From Centropus unirufus (Eukaryota > Chordata > Aves > Cuculiformes > Centropidae): a stretch of DNA of 64,000 bases. The stretch is taken from NCBI GenBank assembly GCA_013397695.1, contig VYZI01000108.1, positions 1,068,303 to 1,132,302 of the forward strand, given 5' to 3'. Positions 25,023 through 37,845 of this stretch are shown piece by piece; the first letter of the stretch is position 1; the number at the start of each line of letters is the position of its first letter. The notes under the pieces were generated by a model. It did no database searches. It was not told the DNA's origin and was given only the letters and a program-made list of their open reading frames with translations. The position numbers were made by a program, and so were the translations under genes.

Positions 25023-28000
25023 GTCTTAGATCATTAGCACATGCCCTGCTCAGAAGCAGGCAGCAAACTTACCCTGTTTCTCCTGGATTTGGCTCCTTTT
25101 CCAGCACCTCTTGCCTCCCATCCTCTTATACCAGAGGCATCCATCCCTAACACATTGGCAAGCAGTCATCTCCTGCCTTTCCCTGAAACACTGCTCACAA
25201 AGCACCAGGGCTTCATTTGACTGTAAGGATACGCATTCACCAGATCAAGAAGTTCCTCCTCTTGCCTTCACCTCACCTCAGCCCGGGAAATTAAAGGTAA
25301 GCAGCAACAAGCTGCTATTGTGGTATCAGGCTTTGAATCCAGTGTGGTATGGGGAAGAGGCAATGTTCTCTGCTGCAAAATTGTTTCATTTCCGCCTAGT
25401 TGAGGGAAGGATGAAAGTAGTCTTTTTAAGGAGGGGAGCAGACTGTGAATGCAGCATCACAATTTTTCTCCTGCCATGTGAACTCATAAGTAGGTCTTCC
25501 TTGAACTGTCTAGTGTGAGGGTGAAGGACCTCACACACCCTAGTGTGTCCTTAGCAAAGCTACCCTTCATTGGGTCTGAGATGCCTCTAAGACAACTGCA
25601 GTTGTTTGCTCAACCTCCCCTTGCTGCCTTCTTCCTCCCTTTCTGCTAAGTTCTGGTGTCAGCAGAGATAAGTCCTAACTTAAAAACAGAAGGTTATAAC
25701 CTGTGCCAGCTTGTAGCATTTTCTTGAAGCAGTGATAGGAACAGGGAATGCAGGCACATATCACTCTTTGGCTGTGCCCCACACAGCTGGAATAGGCAGG
25801 GTAGGGAGCTGTTAGCCACCCAGGGAGCCTGTTGTGAGTGGTGAGTCGCTATTATAAATGAATGATCTGGAGGCCTTTGGGGCAGTGATGCCATGCAAAT
25901 GGTGTATGGGTGGGTTTCCTCCTCAGGCTTAATCATAAAGACTGAAAATGGTGAATTATGTTGATTTGCAGGGATGCAGCAAAGTTTCCCCCTGTCGTGG
26001 CAAATGTAGAGGGCAGGACTATGGTCTCATTTCCCCCTTATAAATTATTACCACTAGTGGGAGCTGGCCCTGGAGAGACATGAAAAATTGGTCTTTCTAA
26101 TGTGCTGCCTGGGGCTGGGGCCTGATTTTGTTCATGCACTTTGTTCAACACATAGCCACCAGGGATGGATGGTGTTCACAACGTCTGTATGTGTGCTTCC
26201 CTGCATCAGATCCCATGTTCAGCTTCCTGCCAGACTGAGGTCCCAGGTATGCCTGCGCTTCTGCACAGCAGTTGCTCTTGTAGCAGAAACTGTGTAAATT
26301 GCTGCCTTTTATTTTGACATGGCCTTCAATGCACAGTGTGTATTCCTTTTAATGACCACTTCTGGCAGAGTCTTCATTTGGTTGAGGGGTGGGAGGAATG
26401 GGTGCTTTAAATCTACCTGTGCTTCCTGTGTCTGGCTTGTGACCAGCTATGCATGGAAGCCAGAGGTTTTCCACAGCACCAAGGGCCCAACAGTGGGCCC
26501 AGTATTTTCAATTTCCTACTTAATGAGGCAAAAAACTAAACAGGTTCCTGTTGTTTTAACCTAGGTAGGTCGTTTGTTTTACCCCATTTGTAGATATTGG
26601 TTGATCCTTGCACTGTATTGCAAGTGGGTTCTAGAAGTGGATAATCACCAGTAGAGTGTGGCAAAGATTTAGTTCCAGGTCACAGACATGTAATGAAAAA
26701 ACAGCAATCACTGAGGATTTGATTTACACACTGCAATGACTATGTGATAACCCCTTTTGTGACAAGGAAAGACTCTCTCTGGAGACCACATTCTAACCAG
26801 TAGCAAACATTCAAGCTCCCTGGTGCTTCAGATGTCAATTATACCAAAGCCTTTTATTGTATAAAGCAGCTCTGTTATAATAATACTGTCTGGAACAGCA
26901 ATAATAATGTGAATGAATTTCCAAACAGTGGGAATGGGAGGGGGAGATGGATCAATACAACACTAATGATGGCCTTGTCTTTCACTGAAATAATTGTAAT
27001 AGGTTTTATAGCACTTCCTTCCTACACCATGCTGTGTGGCAGTGCTGGTTTACTACCTGCTGTTATTGCTTTTATATAAAAAGGTGTTAAATAGAAACGT
27101 CTGTCAAGTTTTAAGGCTGTGAGTCTTTTCCAATGCTGCGGGGTTGTTCTACGCAAGATGTTCCGAGGATATGAGAGATGTAAGGTTCACAGGAAGAACT
27201 AAAATCTTATTAAACACACTGGCACAGTTGGAAAACAAGAAGCTTTTGGGCTCAGAAACCAGTAACAAGGTCTCCATTTTTACAGGTAATTCCTTGCATT
27301 TTATCATAAAGACATTTGAATGCCAGAATTTTTCCAAGTGGACTCACCTTGCTTTCTTGGGCATACAAAGATCACTTCTTCAAGGGAGACCATGAGGACC
27401 TGAACATGTAAGTGTTCAAAAGAATCCTTTGGCCCACTAATAATGTTTTCCCTTAATATGACCCCACTCCTTGTCTGATAATGACATGGGGTTTTCTCTA
27501 TTATCCTACCAAGTGTATGGTACACATATTGAGACCAACTGGAAGAAATATCTATTGAATCTTTTGATTCAAAAAGAGAAAAATTCTTTTTTGGGGGAGT
27601 CAGTTTTGCATCAGCATTTGTATTCCTGCAATGGGAAATCATATCCTCATAATGTGTTCCTGAATGTTTGTGGAGAAAACAGAGAAGACTCCATTAAGGA
27701 AGAAGATAACAGCATATTGGAAGTTTTTACCTTGTTAGATACTAAGTCCTAACATTTTCTGCAGTATCTCTGAGTTACTTTATTTCTCGATATGCTGGAA
27801 TGATAGATTCCATGCATTTTCTTTTGCGAAGTGAGAGAAATTGAAAGAAAACATAGCCTGAGTCTAATGATAAAAAACCGCTCTCTTGAAGCTCTTCATT
27901 ACAATACTTTTCAGAACTGAAAAGACGAACTGCTTTTGCAGTGGCACAGGTCCAATCTCAAACTAGAATCAATTGCTTTGCCAACACTGAACACAAAGGA

Positions 28001-31000
28001 TGTTCATTGTTTGCAAACTGAATTTTTCTTAGTGCGTGCAAAAGCAATGATCAGATTTCTTTTTTTCTTTAGAGAAACCCCTGCAGTGAAAAAACTGCAG
28101 CTGATTCTGTGCTTCCCATCCTGGTTTGCAGGAAGGCTTCTTGCTTCACAGTGTGATTTCTTCATGACAGCTTCATGACAATGGCATGCCAATATTTTGA
28201 AAAAGCAATGGCCAATGTTACAAAGCATTTGCTTCTGTTAGCTCCCCACTGTTGCTTTGGATGTTTCCCCTTGAGAAAATAGATTTCCCTTTGTGGTCGT
28301 ACTCTTCTGAGGCTCACCTTGCTCTATTTACAGAGCTGTGTCTATGTCTGTCTGTCTAACTACATACGTAAGCTTTGGCAGGAGTAGAGGGACTTTCCCA
28401 GGCCTGTCCCCTCCTGTCACAAGTAAAGCATTGTATCATGCTGAATATCAACTGATGAAATTCCATGTTAAAAACGAGGAATGGTAGGGTTTTTTTCCCT
28501 TGTTATTTTTGTGCAAAATCTGCCTCAGAATCACTTCTTTCCCTGAAGCTTATGACCCTTTTTTCTAATATCTAAGCATACTTCTGTTTGACCTCCCGCT
28601 GTTGCTGTGCCAATGTTGTCTTTACGTCCTTCTTTCCTGTCCTCATGTACTTCCTCCTTGGTATATTTGCAGAGGGTAATCAGGTCTCTTTCCATGTCTT
28701 TTTCTGCTTAGACAACATCTGACGATATAAGGTAGTTATGGAATAGCAAAAAATCACCCAGACATTCACATTTGACCCCTGAGATGTAGTGGATATGGCA
28801 TCTATTTGGAGTCATCCTGGCTGTGACTGCAGTATTTTGTTCCTTGAGGACTGGATTCTGCATGGAGGCCAGTGGGGACAATTCTGCAAAGCTGTGCCTG
28901 TTTACTTGCCATACTCCTCAGCTGAGCAATGCATGGGATCCTCTGACAGGGAAAGCTGCTCTGTGCTAGAGCATGGGCTGTATGTACTCTGTGGAAAACT
29001 GTCCTACTTGCCAACAGGGGAGCAAAAGTGGTTTAGATGCTGCAGTATCTATATATGTATTAAAACTGAATCAATTGCTTATTTCAGTCTTGTCTACATG
29101 TCTCTTCACGCAACACCTCCCAGATGGCTGCAGTTTCCTCAGAAGTCTTTGCAGCTGAGTGACGTGTTTTAAATTACTCTGTGGTTTGTAGAGATGTTCG
29201 GTATTGGTAACTCAAGCCATGCTGCCTGTTTGCTATTGGTCACCTGGCACAGTTTTTCTTCCCTGACTGAATGAGCCAAGCAGGGTCAAAATTTTCTATT
29301 GAATCCTCACAGGAAGCTATTTGAAAACTTTCTGCAGAATATGCAGCATTGAAGTTTTGCTTGCGCTTGCACATTTGTGCTGGTTTAACACGACCACAGC
29401 AATGCTGGTAGAAAACTCCAGAGGAGGATGTGTATATAGGAACACTGATTTGTTTTAAAGAGTCCTGCAGAAAATTGTTTGCAGTATTCCTGAGCAATCA
29501 TGTCAGTTTATGAACATAAAAGCTCCCTTATTTGCCATTTGCTGATATTTATCTCAAGCTGACACAGGTATCTTCTGAGAATCTTTGCTAAATATTTAAC
29601 AAAGCGCTGCAATGAAAATTTCTTTCCTATACGTTATATATTTTTATGTATTTTCCAATATCTGGTATTATAGGATGTTCACTGATTCTCTTGGTAAAAT
29701 GCTATGCAATATCATTTATGACATTTATCAAATAAAATAAATGGCATACATATTGCAAAGCATTCTGCTTTATTTCTATTTGCAGATATCTTTTTTTGCC
29801 TGCTTGTTCACTAATTGGCAGCTCTGACTAATTTGTAATGTCTTCCCACTGAACCAGTGAGTGTTCTGTGTGTGTATGCATACGTTTATAAAGTCTTAGG
29901 ATTAGTGGTAACTAGAACCAAAGGATATAACTGCATTCTAATTCATAATATTTTGATTAAGGTCTATTTGGAGACTCCGGTTTTGAAGCAATTTAAGCTG
30001 ATAAAAGAAATCACATTAAGCTATACTGAAATGGCTCTGAAATCTGTCTCTTATGCTAACTACTGCTGAAATGCTAGGGGTGTGATTTACAACTGATTTA
30101 ATTGGATTGGTTCCATTTACCATCTAAACAAGCCCTTAAATGTTGGAGTGTTTACCACCTGTTGTGACTGTTACCTTGCAGAGAACTTTGCTCACAGGCA
30201 GGAGGGTGTGCACTATAATGAGAGAAGAAAAAGAGGGCTATAAATGTGCGTGTCAGCTTATGTATGCTACTAAGCTTGCCCCTGGAAAAATGTGAAGCTT
30301 TTTCTAAAATTTACAATAAATTTCTTCATTATGTTGATGGCAACTTCCACCTGGCTTCTGACAGGTATTACATTCTCTTCTCATCAGCTGGGATAGTTAA
30401 TGTGGAACAAGATTTCTTTGTTGTAGCTGTAGATTTCATTCTAAGCCTCTCTTATGCTGCTGCTGTACAAATCTAGGTTCTGTGACAGTTGATGAACAAC
30501 TCTGATAAAAATTTCTAAAAAATGTTAAAGACTTTGTAAAATTTAATTGGGATAATTTTTTTTGGAACCAAATCTTTGCCATAGTCAGTGGGAAATGTAT
30601 TTTTGAGACAGAACCATCTATGCTGGAGAAACCAGTGAGGTATTTTGATGTAAACAGGTTGGACTGCAGACACAACACCCTGCTCCTCTACCTTCTCTGC
30701 AAATGTAATAGGCTGAGCATTTCTTTGCTGACCTTCTGCAATTGTTCTGTCATGGAGAAAAGATAGTAACCAGAGCTTGAGAAGCAAAGCTGCAGTTGGG
30801 GCCTCTGAGGATCAAGGAATGCTAGGAAGAAGCAGAGTTCATCTAAGTGGGGTAAAAGCATCCTTGCCAGTAGGATGGCCAACCAGGTGAACTTTAAGCT
30901 CAGAATGATAAGATGACCCACAATCAAGAGAGGAAGTGGTCACCTAGGCTACTAAGAAAAATGCGCAGGGTGATCTGGACAAGAAAGACATGTTAAAAGC

Positions 31001-31104
31001 AACAAAACAGAATCAAAGCATGCTCACCCCAAGTGTGTGTACACGACAACTACAGGACAGTATGAGGGAGGAAGCCCTTGTACCTTATCCTGAAAACTAG
31101 TCCA
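25023..31104. other. Non-coding stretch (about 6 kb), no gene seen
   Basis: No recognised gene or clear repeat. Frames reach 135 codons (25111-25518, plus), a Ser/Pro/Cys-rich chance-like frame that begins just past the CR1 relic and has no domain. Two overlapping frames at 27304-27752 on opposite strands are also judged chance. The last few hundred bases before 31105 might be the degraded interval upstream of ORF2 in the next CR1 copy, but I could not align them. Confidence 0.5.
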
Positions 31105-32170
31105 GTTGGGTGCCTATCTGAAATTCTTCTATGTTAATACACACAGCCAGATGAACAAACAGGAAGTATTACAAGTCTGCATGCAGTTATAGGTCAGTGA
31201 TTTCCTTTGGATCACACAGATGTGCTGGGACAACTCTCACACGTGGAGGGCTGCCATGCTTGGGTACAGGCTCTTTTGTAAAGACAGGTCTTGACAGCAA
31301 GGGCAGAAGTTATATTTTATTTTTATGTGAGGGTCATCCTCAGCAAGACTGCAACTTATAGAAATTTAAGAGGAATGGTTGGTAGTGTGGATGGGTGGGG
31401 TTTTATTCAGCCATTCAGAAGGACCTCAAAAGGGTGGGGAAATGGACAAAAAAGAACCTAAAAAGTGCCAATTTCTGCCCTTGGGGAGGAACAGTGCTGT
31501 CTGCAAGGACAAACTGAGAATCCATCATTTGGAAAGCAGCTTTGAAGAGAGTTTTTTGGCCAAGAGCCAGCAACATACCCTTGCAGCAAAGAAGATTTCA
31601 GCTTCCTAGGCTGCACTAGGTAGATGCTCACCAGTATGTCAAAAGAGATGATCCTTTTGCTCTTCTCAGTCCTGGTGACACCCATCTGGAGTTCTGGGTC
31701 CAGTCCCGGGTTGCCCAGTACAAGAGAGGCATGGACATATTGGAGAGTGTCCAGTAAAGGACCGCAAAAGTAATTGAATTACTGGTACATGTTACATGTA
31801 AGGAGAGGCTGAGAGAACTGCTCACCCTAGACAAAAGAGGATTCAGAATAGGTCCCTTAACTGTGTGTAAATACCTGATGGAGTAGGAGTAGAGAAGACA
31901 GAGCCAGACTCTTAGTAGACCCCAATTCAAGGACAAGAGGTAATGGGCACAAAATGAAACATAGGAAATGGTATTTAAACATGAAAACTTTTTTTTACAG
32001 TATGGGTGGTTGAACACTGGAAAAAATTGCCCAGAGAGGCTGAGGAGCCTCCATCCTTGGAGTTATTCAAAATTTTACTGGACCGGCCTGCTATAGGTGC
32101 CCCATCATTGAGCAGAGATGTTGAATTAGACAATCTCTACCGGTCCTTTCTCACCTTACTGATTCTGTCA
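31105..32170 (+). mobile_element. CR1 LINE, internally deleted, retaining endonuclease relic
   Basis: This plus-strand CR1 copy has two recognisable parts. From about 31108 to 31350 it resembles the start of ORF2, the apurinic-like endonuclease: CCTATCTGAAATTCTTCTAT, then the region equivalent to NKQEEL, then the block equivalent to the ETWWD and FRKDR segments, all decayed. From about 31414 it resumes much further downstream, with the CR1 region equivalent to the last part of reverse transcriptase (GGACCTCAAAAGGGTGGGGA, GGGGAGGAACAGTGCTGT). It continues through the YSxLVRP-like segment to EHWKKLPRE and PSLELFK (frame from 32006), and then to a 3' end reading GATTCTGTC near 32168. Most of the endonuclease 3' part and the reverse-transcriptase core is therefore deleted. 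Frameshifts and stops are frequent. It is long gone as a gene but unusual in reaching so far 5'. Confidence 0.88.
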
Positions 32171-35104
32171 GCGAATTTTGCACTGTTCTCTACTTAAGGC
32201 AAATTTGATTGTTGATACTGCTAGATATATGCCTCTATAAGGAGATGAAACTGAAGCTAAAAAGTCACTCTGAACTTAAACTGAGATAGTTCGGGTCACA
32301 ACACTATCACAGACTGGGGAAATACATTTAAAAAACTCCAGCACCCCCAAAGCAGAAAGTCACCCTCCTTTCCTTCAAGGTATGATTACCCTTGCTTCTA
32401 CCAGCGACCTCCTTCCTGTTTGACCTCAGGTAATTTATTACTTTGTGTCAACTATTTCAGTCTTCAGTGTTCCACACTGTTCTACATGTTCTCTGTCTTT
32501 GATGAGTTGACTTAGATATGACCAGTCCATTATGTTCACAATTTCCTGCTGGGCCAGCAGTCGCAATTAAAAGGTCTCACGTTAGAGTCTAATTCAAGCA
32601 GAAGACCCTACTGGGACATGAGCTATGTGGCAAAAGCAATAATCAAGGTTTCAATAAGATTTGCTCACAACCTTATTGCTCTCCTGAGATACTAAGGAAT
32701 TGGAAACCTTTAGGCACCAAATTCTGTCATCTTATTCATTCAGACTTTCACTTTATTCTTTGTTCCTTCCATTTTGCCCACTATTTATCCCCAGATTCTC
32801 TAGGTTACTATAATCTAATAGACACTAAATCATAATTTACCAGAGTTCATCAGAATTGCAAATCTTTCTGCCTATAGATCACGATGTGTTCAGCTCTTCC
32901 CTATTCCATCCAGCGTAATGATGTAAAAAATGGAATGTATTATTTGGGTGGAAGTCTCTGTTGCTTATATGCTGTCATCAGTGAACATCTCAAGCTGCTT
33001 CATACATTGGTTTTCACAGCATTCTTGTTTAATGGCTTCCACCATCTCTGTTTTCAAACTTCAGCAAATGCAGAATGCTGGATTAAATTAGTAATTGAGA
33101 CTCCAAGACCCACGTGTTTTTTATCTTCATGTACTTCCTCTCATTAAGATGATTGTTTGTCATCTTTCTCTACTCAGAAATGTTCTGATTCATCTATAAT
33201 ATGAAGGATAACTTAGGTCCTATCTACCCACCTTGAACACATTTTCTGTTTACCCGCTCTAGTTATCCTCTACTTTTCCATTCTTTCTTTGGATGTGTAT
33301 GTCATATATTTTCATTTCCAATTTATATATATATTGTGCCATAAAGCTTATGTTTGGTAACCTCTTTAAAACACCCTATGATATGTTTTGGGGTTTTTTG
33401 CCTCCAGAACTGACCCTCAGAAATCCAGACTCAGCTTTTAGGGTGTCAAATAGATTCCTTAAGTGAATGCCCAATTTGTGCCTGCAAGTAAACTGGCTTA
33501 TTTTTTTTGCACAGACAATTACCTCTCTTATATGTGTAGCCTGCCAAACCATTAGTAGTGTCACTTAGCAGCTGTGCTGTTTCTTGCTGTTTCAGGAACC
33601 ATAAGCAAGAAACCAATTCAACTTAAAAATAGATTATAAATAACCTGTCCATTTCCTTCTCATTCTCACAACATTTAAGTTTTGTGTTGGAGTTAAAAAA
33701 ATAATATTAATTAAAAAAGATAGTCCCTGAATTTGAAGAGCATGACCATATTATGCTTGTGAAAATGTATGCATACAACTGGGTTTAAATACTGTCCAGT
33801 GTGCCCAGAATGGTGTGTCCTTTCTATAAGAGAATATGTTTGTATTTTCGTGCATTTAAAGGTTTTAGTAATATTAGTTAGGGTATTGTGTGTGGTAGTG
33901 TTTTCTTTATTTTGTTCACCCAGGTAACACCATAACTCCTGGAATGTTCTCAGAGTTGATGAGTAGCTTCCCTCTAAGCAAGAGCCTGTCAACACACACT
34001 CCCTTCGCCATGCATTCTCTAAGAAGTTTATAAATTTCCCAATGATCTTATTTTAATAGCTCAGCCTCTTACTCAGAGCCAAAAAAGCACCTTGTCCTGT
34101 CATGGTAATAATCTATTAGCCCTTGATATAATTTTCCCTTCTTGTACACTATGGCAAAGAGGAAACAGAAAAAGATTTTTTCTGATGTTTTTAGAAAAAG
34201 TAAGATGTTTCATTTCATCTGGTAGTGGCTAGACTTTCTTGTTCTGAAAGTTATACCGTGGGGACCATGCCTGCTTGCTGAGTTATGATAAATCTGTATC
34301 TCTTCTTTGGATTAGGTTTTACTACATTAAGTCATGCAATTAAAAGTCATGGGGAGGATCATGTCATCTCAGAGACACAAGTGGAGCATATAGGTATTAG
34401 GGCACTGGAGGTAAAACCCTAAGAGCAAACAAATCTTAGTGAAAAAGGTTACTTATACAGAGGATAAAGTTTTCTTTACTTTCAAAGAGTTTTTTCAACA
34501 GGCTGCTGGTGGCAATTGGATTTTGCCCACCTGCCACTTTACGGCAGATAAATAAGATTTTTTCTTTTTCTTTTGCATGGAAGGTGTGGTGTATAGTATT
34601 GAAATAAAATACTATAAATCTTAGTAGGACTGAAGACCTTGGAGGCAGAAGAGCACGATCGTGCCATGGCATGGTGTGGCATATGTAGCTGAGTTAACTT
34701 ACTCTTTCTGAAGGCTTCTTTTTGAGCTCCCTCTTGGCTTTAAGTTCTCCTCTACAGGCAACTTGTAAGCATTTCAGCAGAGATTATGTTGCAGTGGATC
34801 TTCTGCAAACTAAGTCTGATTTGTCTAAGTTAAGTTCTGTTTCCAGTACTCATTTAGATTTAGGACAATTAATTGCAGTAATGATAAAATCAAGGGTAGT
34901 TGAATGCGGAAGGGAAATACTAGAGCAAAGAAATGAACATTATTGCAAATATTAGAGGAAATCATTGCCTCACAAATATAGTCATAACTCTCCTGGACTA
35001 GGACATATCCTGAGCAATGTACTTAATTTCCCTAAAGCTCTGTTAATTTATCATGTTTTGAAATTGTATAAAGATTTGAATGTTCATGTCTTCTTTGACC
35101 CTAA
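32171..35104. other. Non-coding spacer between two plus-strand CR1 copies
   Basis: No gene was recognised. Frames do not exceed 94 codons, and none has a known domain. There is a short TATA-type run near 33323-33335. The last stretch before 35105 (around 34965-35100) might belong to the following CR1, but only the part from about 35105 aligns convincingly. Confidence 0.55.
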
Positions 35105-36350
35105 TTCATGCAGAGAGAAAATCAGAAGGACTAAAGCTCTGCTAGAACTGACAATTGTTGATTCTGTGAAAGATAATAAGTAGTCTTTCTGCAAATACAT
35201 CAACAGTAAAAGGAGGACCAGGGAGAATCTCCTGTCTTTATTGGATGTAAAAGGAAAAATTGTGACAAAGGATGAGGACAAGGCTCAGGTACTTAATGCT
35301 TTTCTGGACTTCAGTAAAGCATCTGGACTTCAGTGAAGCATTCAACAGTTTCTCACAGCATTCTGCTGAAGAAACTGGCTGCTACTGGCCTGGACAGGTG
35401 CACGCTCTCATGGGTGGAAAACTGCCTGGATGGTCAGGCCCAAAGAGTTGTGGTAAATTGAGCTCAATCCAGCTGGAAGGCAGTCACAAGTGGTGTTCCC
35501 CAGGGCTCATTGCTGGGTCCAGTTCTGTTCGATATCTTTGTCAGTGACCTGGATGAAGGGATTGACTGGCAAGTTTGCAGATGACACTGAGCTGAGAGGA
35601 AGTGTTGATCTGCTTTCAGGTAGGGAAGCTCTTCAAAGGGATCTGGACAGGCTGGACTGATGGGCTGAGACCAATGGCATGAGGTTCAACAATGGGAAAT
35701 GCCGGATCTTACACTCAGGACACAACAACCTTGTGCAGCGCTAAAGGATTGGGGAAGAGTGGATGGAAAGCTACTTAGAAGAGAAGGACATGGAGGTGTT
35801 GGTTGACTGCTGACTGAACATGAGCCAGGTAGCCAAGAAGGCCAATGACATCTTGGCCTGTATCAGAAACAGCTTGGCCAGCAGGTCCAGGGAGGTGATT
35901 CTGCCCCTATACTCGGCAGTGGTGAGGCTGCACCTCGAATCCTGTGTTCAGTTCTGGGCCCCTCATGCCAAGAAGGATGTTGAGGTTCTGACACACATCC
36001 AGAGAAGGGCAACAAAGCTGGTGAAGGAGCTGGAGAACAAGTCTTAAGAGGAGTGGCGGAGGAAACGGGTTTGTTCAGCCTGGAGAAGAAGGTGCTGTGG
36101 GGAGGCTTTATCACTGCCTACAACTAACTGAAAGGGAGGTTGTGGAGCGGTAGGAGCTGTTCTCTTCTCCCAAGTGACAGGTGACAAGGGGAAATGGCCT
36201 CAAGCTGCTCAAGGGGAGGTATAGATTTGACATTAGGAAAATATTCTTCATCAAATGTGTCATCAAGCACTGCCACAGGCTCACAGGCTGCCCAGGGAGG
36301 TGATTCAGTCACCATCCCTAGAAGTATTTAAAAGATGGGTAGATGGGGTA
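35105..36350 (+). mobile_element. CR1 LINE, 1.2-kb copy with reverse-transcriptase core
   Basis: This is the longest CR1 stretch in the window. In order it shows: a block equivalent to the pre-RT linker (K-x-ALLELTI...VKDNK, then CKYINSKRRTRENL in a second frame); a LNAFLDFSKASG junction; the RT motif SGVPQGSLLGP at 35489-35521; the catalytic FADD box at 35574-35585 inside KFADDTEL; the IRNSLASRSREVILPLYSAV segment from about 35850; ESCVQFWAPH; RRATKLVKELE; and finally PREVIQSPSLEVFKR near 36290-36330. The finger part of RT is deleted at the LNAF/DFSKA junction. Frames change between SGVPQG and FADD, and stops are present, so there is no intact protein. The wording marks a different CR1 lineage from the copies at 7.2 and 31 kb. 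Confidence 0.94.
35303..35340 (+). repeat. 19-base tandem duplication inside CR1 ORF2
   Basis: The 19-base word beginning TCTGGACTTCAG occurs at 35303-35321 and again immediately at 35322-35340, with one difference (A versus G). It covers the LDFS(K/E)A motif of the reverse transcriptase. Because CR1 normally has this motif once, it arose after insertion, or at the deletion junction by replication slippage. Confidence 0.85.
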
Positions 36351-37747
36351 CATTGTATCTGTCAAAAAGCTTCTTCCTTCTTCCGAACATTTGTAATTCT
36401 GTTATTAAAGCTATTTAATCACTTTTGCAAAACCAACAGGGAAAAATGAAGAATGTCTGTGAAATGGAAGATGACTTAGTGGGAACTAATTTACGGAGAA
36501 TAATTTTGTAAGCAGTAGTATTTGTCTCTTGCCTTTTGTCCTCAGCAAATAAAAAAAATCCTTATTTAAAAGTTATTTCAAAAGTTGAATAGATAACAAA
36601 ACCAACCAGAGCTGTCTGGCATGTTTCTGTTTGTCTGTCTCATAATTATAGCATCATTATCTAGATTTTAGTAAACGTCTGTCCAGTGCTCAAATTATCT
36701 TAAAAGAACAGATGACACACAAATCTGTGTGCAGGGAAAAAGGAATTATCCAAGGTTTATCTATACCTTCTGGGTTTAAATATCAGGTTAAAGGAAATAG
36801 GCAAAATACTGCGGGTGAACATATGCCTCTTCAGATGTCAGTGCGGTTGGTGATGAATCTTCTTTTGGTATCTTCCCTGAAAGCTGTTGCTGCCCTGCCA
36901 AGTCACACAGAAACAAGCGTACATGAAGTCCTACACAAGAGATGCAAAGAAAAGTATCTTTCTTTTGTTGGGTTTTTTTTCTTTTTTTTTTTTTTTTTGC
37001 TGCAGGGTATCTTCTTTTAAATCAATTATTTTTTGCTCTGGGTTGATTTGTTGAGAATGTTTGAAAAATCATTCCCATGGCTTCACTTCTTTTTGTTCCT
37101 ACTGTTTTCAAATCCAGCAACGTCACTTGTGCCTTTATAGATTAAGAGTCTCTTAGGCTAGAGTTTTTCACATTAGACTCATCCACTTCATATGGCTGAG
37201 AGTAGGGAACTGACTTTAAAACAAGGCAGTCTTTGGACATTTGAAGGGCTACAAATAAACCCTGATTTCTTGTTGATTCAGGTGAAAATAAGGATGGTAA
37301 GGCTCTCTATTATTACTGTTGCTCTTAGTGTGGGTGCTTGTGTTCAGATAAAGAAATACTACTTCTTCAGAAGCACTTCTAAATAATCTGTTCTTCTATG
37401 GAAGCCATCAGTTCTATACTCAATCTTGTATTCCATGTACATCTAAATGTTTCATTGACTTGTGCCAAGAGATGGAAACAGGCCTACTTGTTTTGATACA
37501 TTCCTGATGATTTTGATTAAAAATCTGAATGTGTAAAGTTCACAAGATGTTGCCCACTAGCATCCAAAAGGATAAAATTTTACATTTGTTAATCTATAGA
37601 ATCAAGAAAAAAAAAAGATCCCAACAAACCAAAAATAAAAACCTCAAAAAACCAAACAATAATTAGAGCCAGCTCTTGAAGTTATAAAGAAACTAAAGAA
37701 AAGCTGTGGTTAAGCTGAGATGTCTCAAGGTGGACCTTTCCATCTTA
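36351..37747. other. Non-coding spacer
   Basis: No gene was recognised. It holds a T-run at 36973-36998 and an A-rich stretch around 37610-37665. The 102-codon frame at 36712-37020 ends in the T-run as poly-Phe and is considered chance. Confidence 0.55.
36973..36998 (+). repeat. T-rich run followed by TGCTGCAG
   Basis: Twenty-five T with a single C are followed by GCTGCAG. It has the look of a pyrimidine tract plus acceptor, but no exon can be recognised after it. Confidence 0.6.
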
Positions 37748-37845
37748 TAGAAAGACAGAATGTCATCTAGTCCAACCTTTTATAGGAGAGGTAACCTGAG
37801 TAAGGTTATCTAGCACCCTGTCCAATCTTCTCACATGGCAAAGCA
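37748..37845 (-). mobile_element. Degraded CR1 3'-end relic
   Basis: The plus strand shows TAGAAAGACAGAATGTCATC followed by TAGTCCAACC, and then GAGTAAGGTTATCTAGCACC and CCTGTCCAATC. These correspond to the CR1 tail in reverse complement (the segments normally reading GGTCATCTAGTCCAACCCCC and GGTTGCTCAGAGCCCTGTCC). The GGTTGGAAGGGACC segment is lost and many bases differ, so this is one of the older CR1 copies. Boundaries are approximate. Confidence 0.6.

Noticed and set aside
25111..25518. 135-codon plus-strand frame
   Set aside because: Ser/Pro/Cys-rich with no recognisable domain. It begins next to a CR1 relic, with no acceptor or Kozak support.
27304..27752. Opposing 112- and 93-codon frames
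   Set aside because: They overlap on opposite strands, neither has a known domain, and neither has transcript signals.
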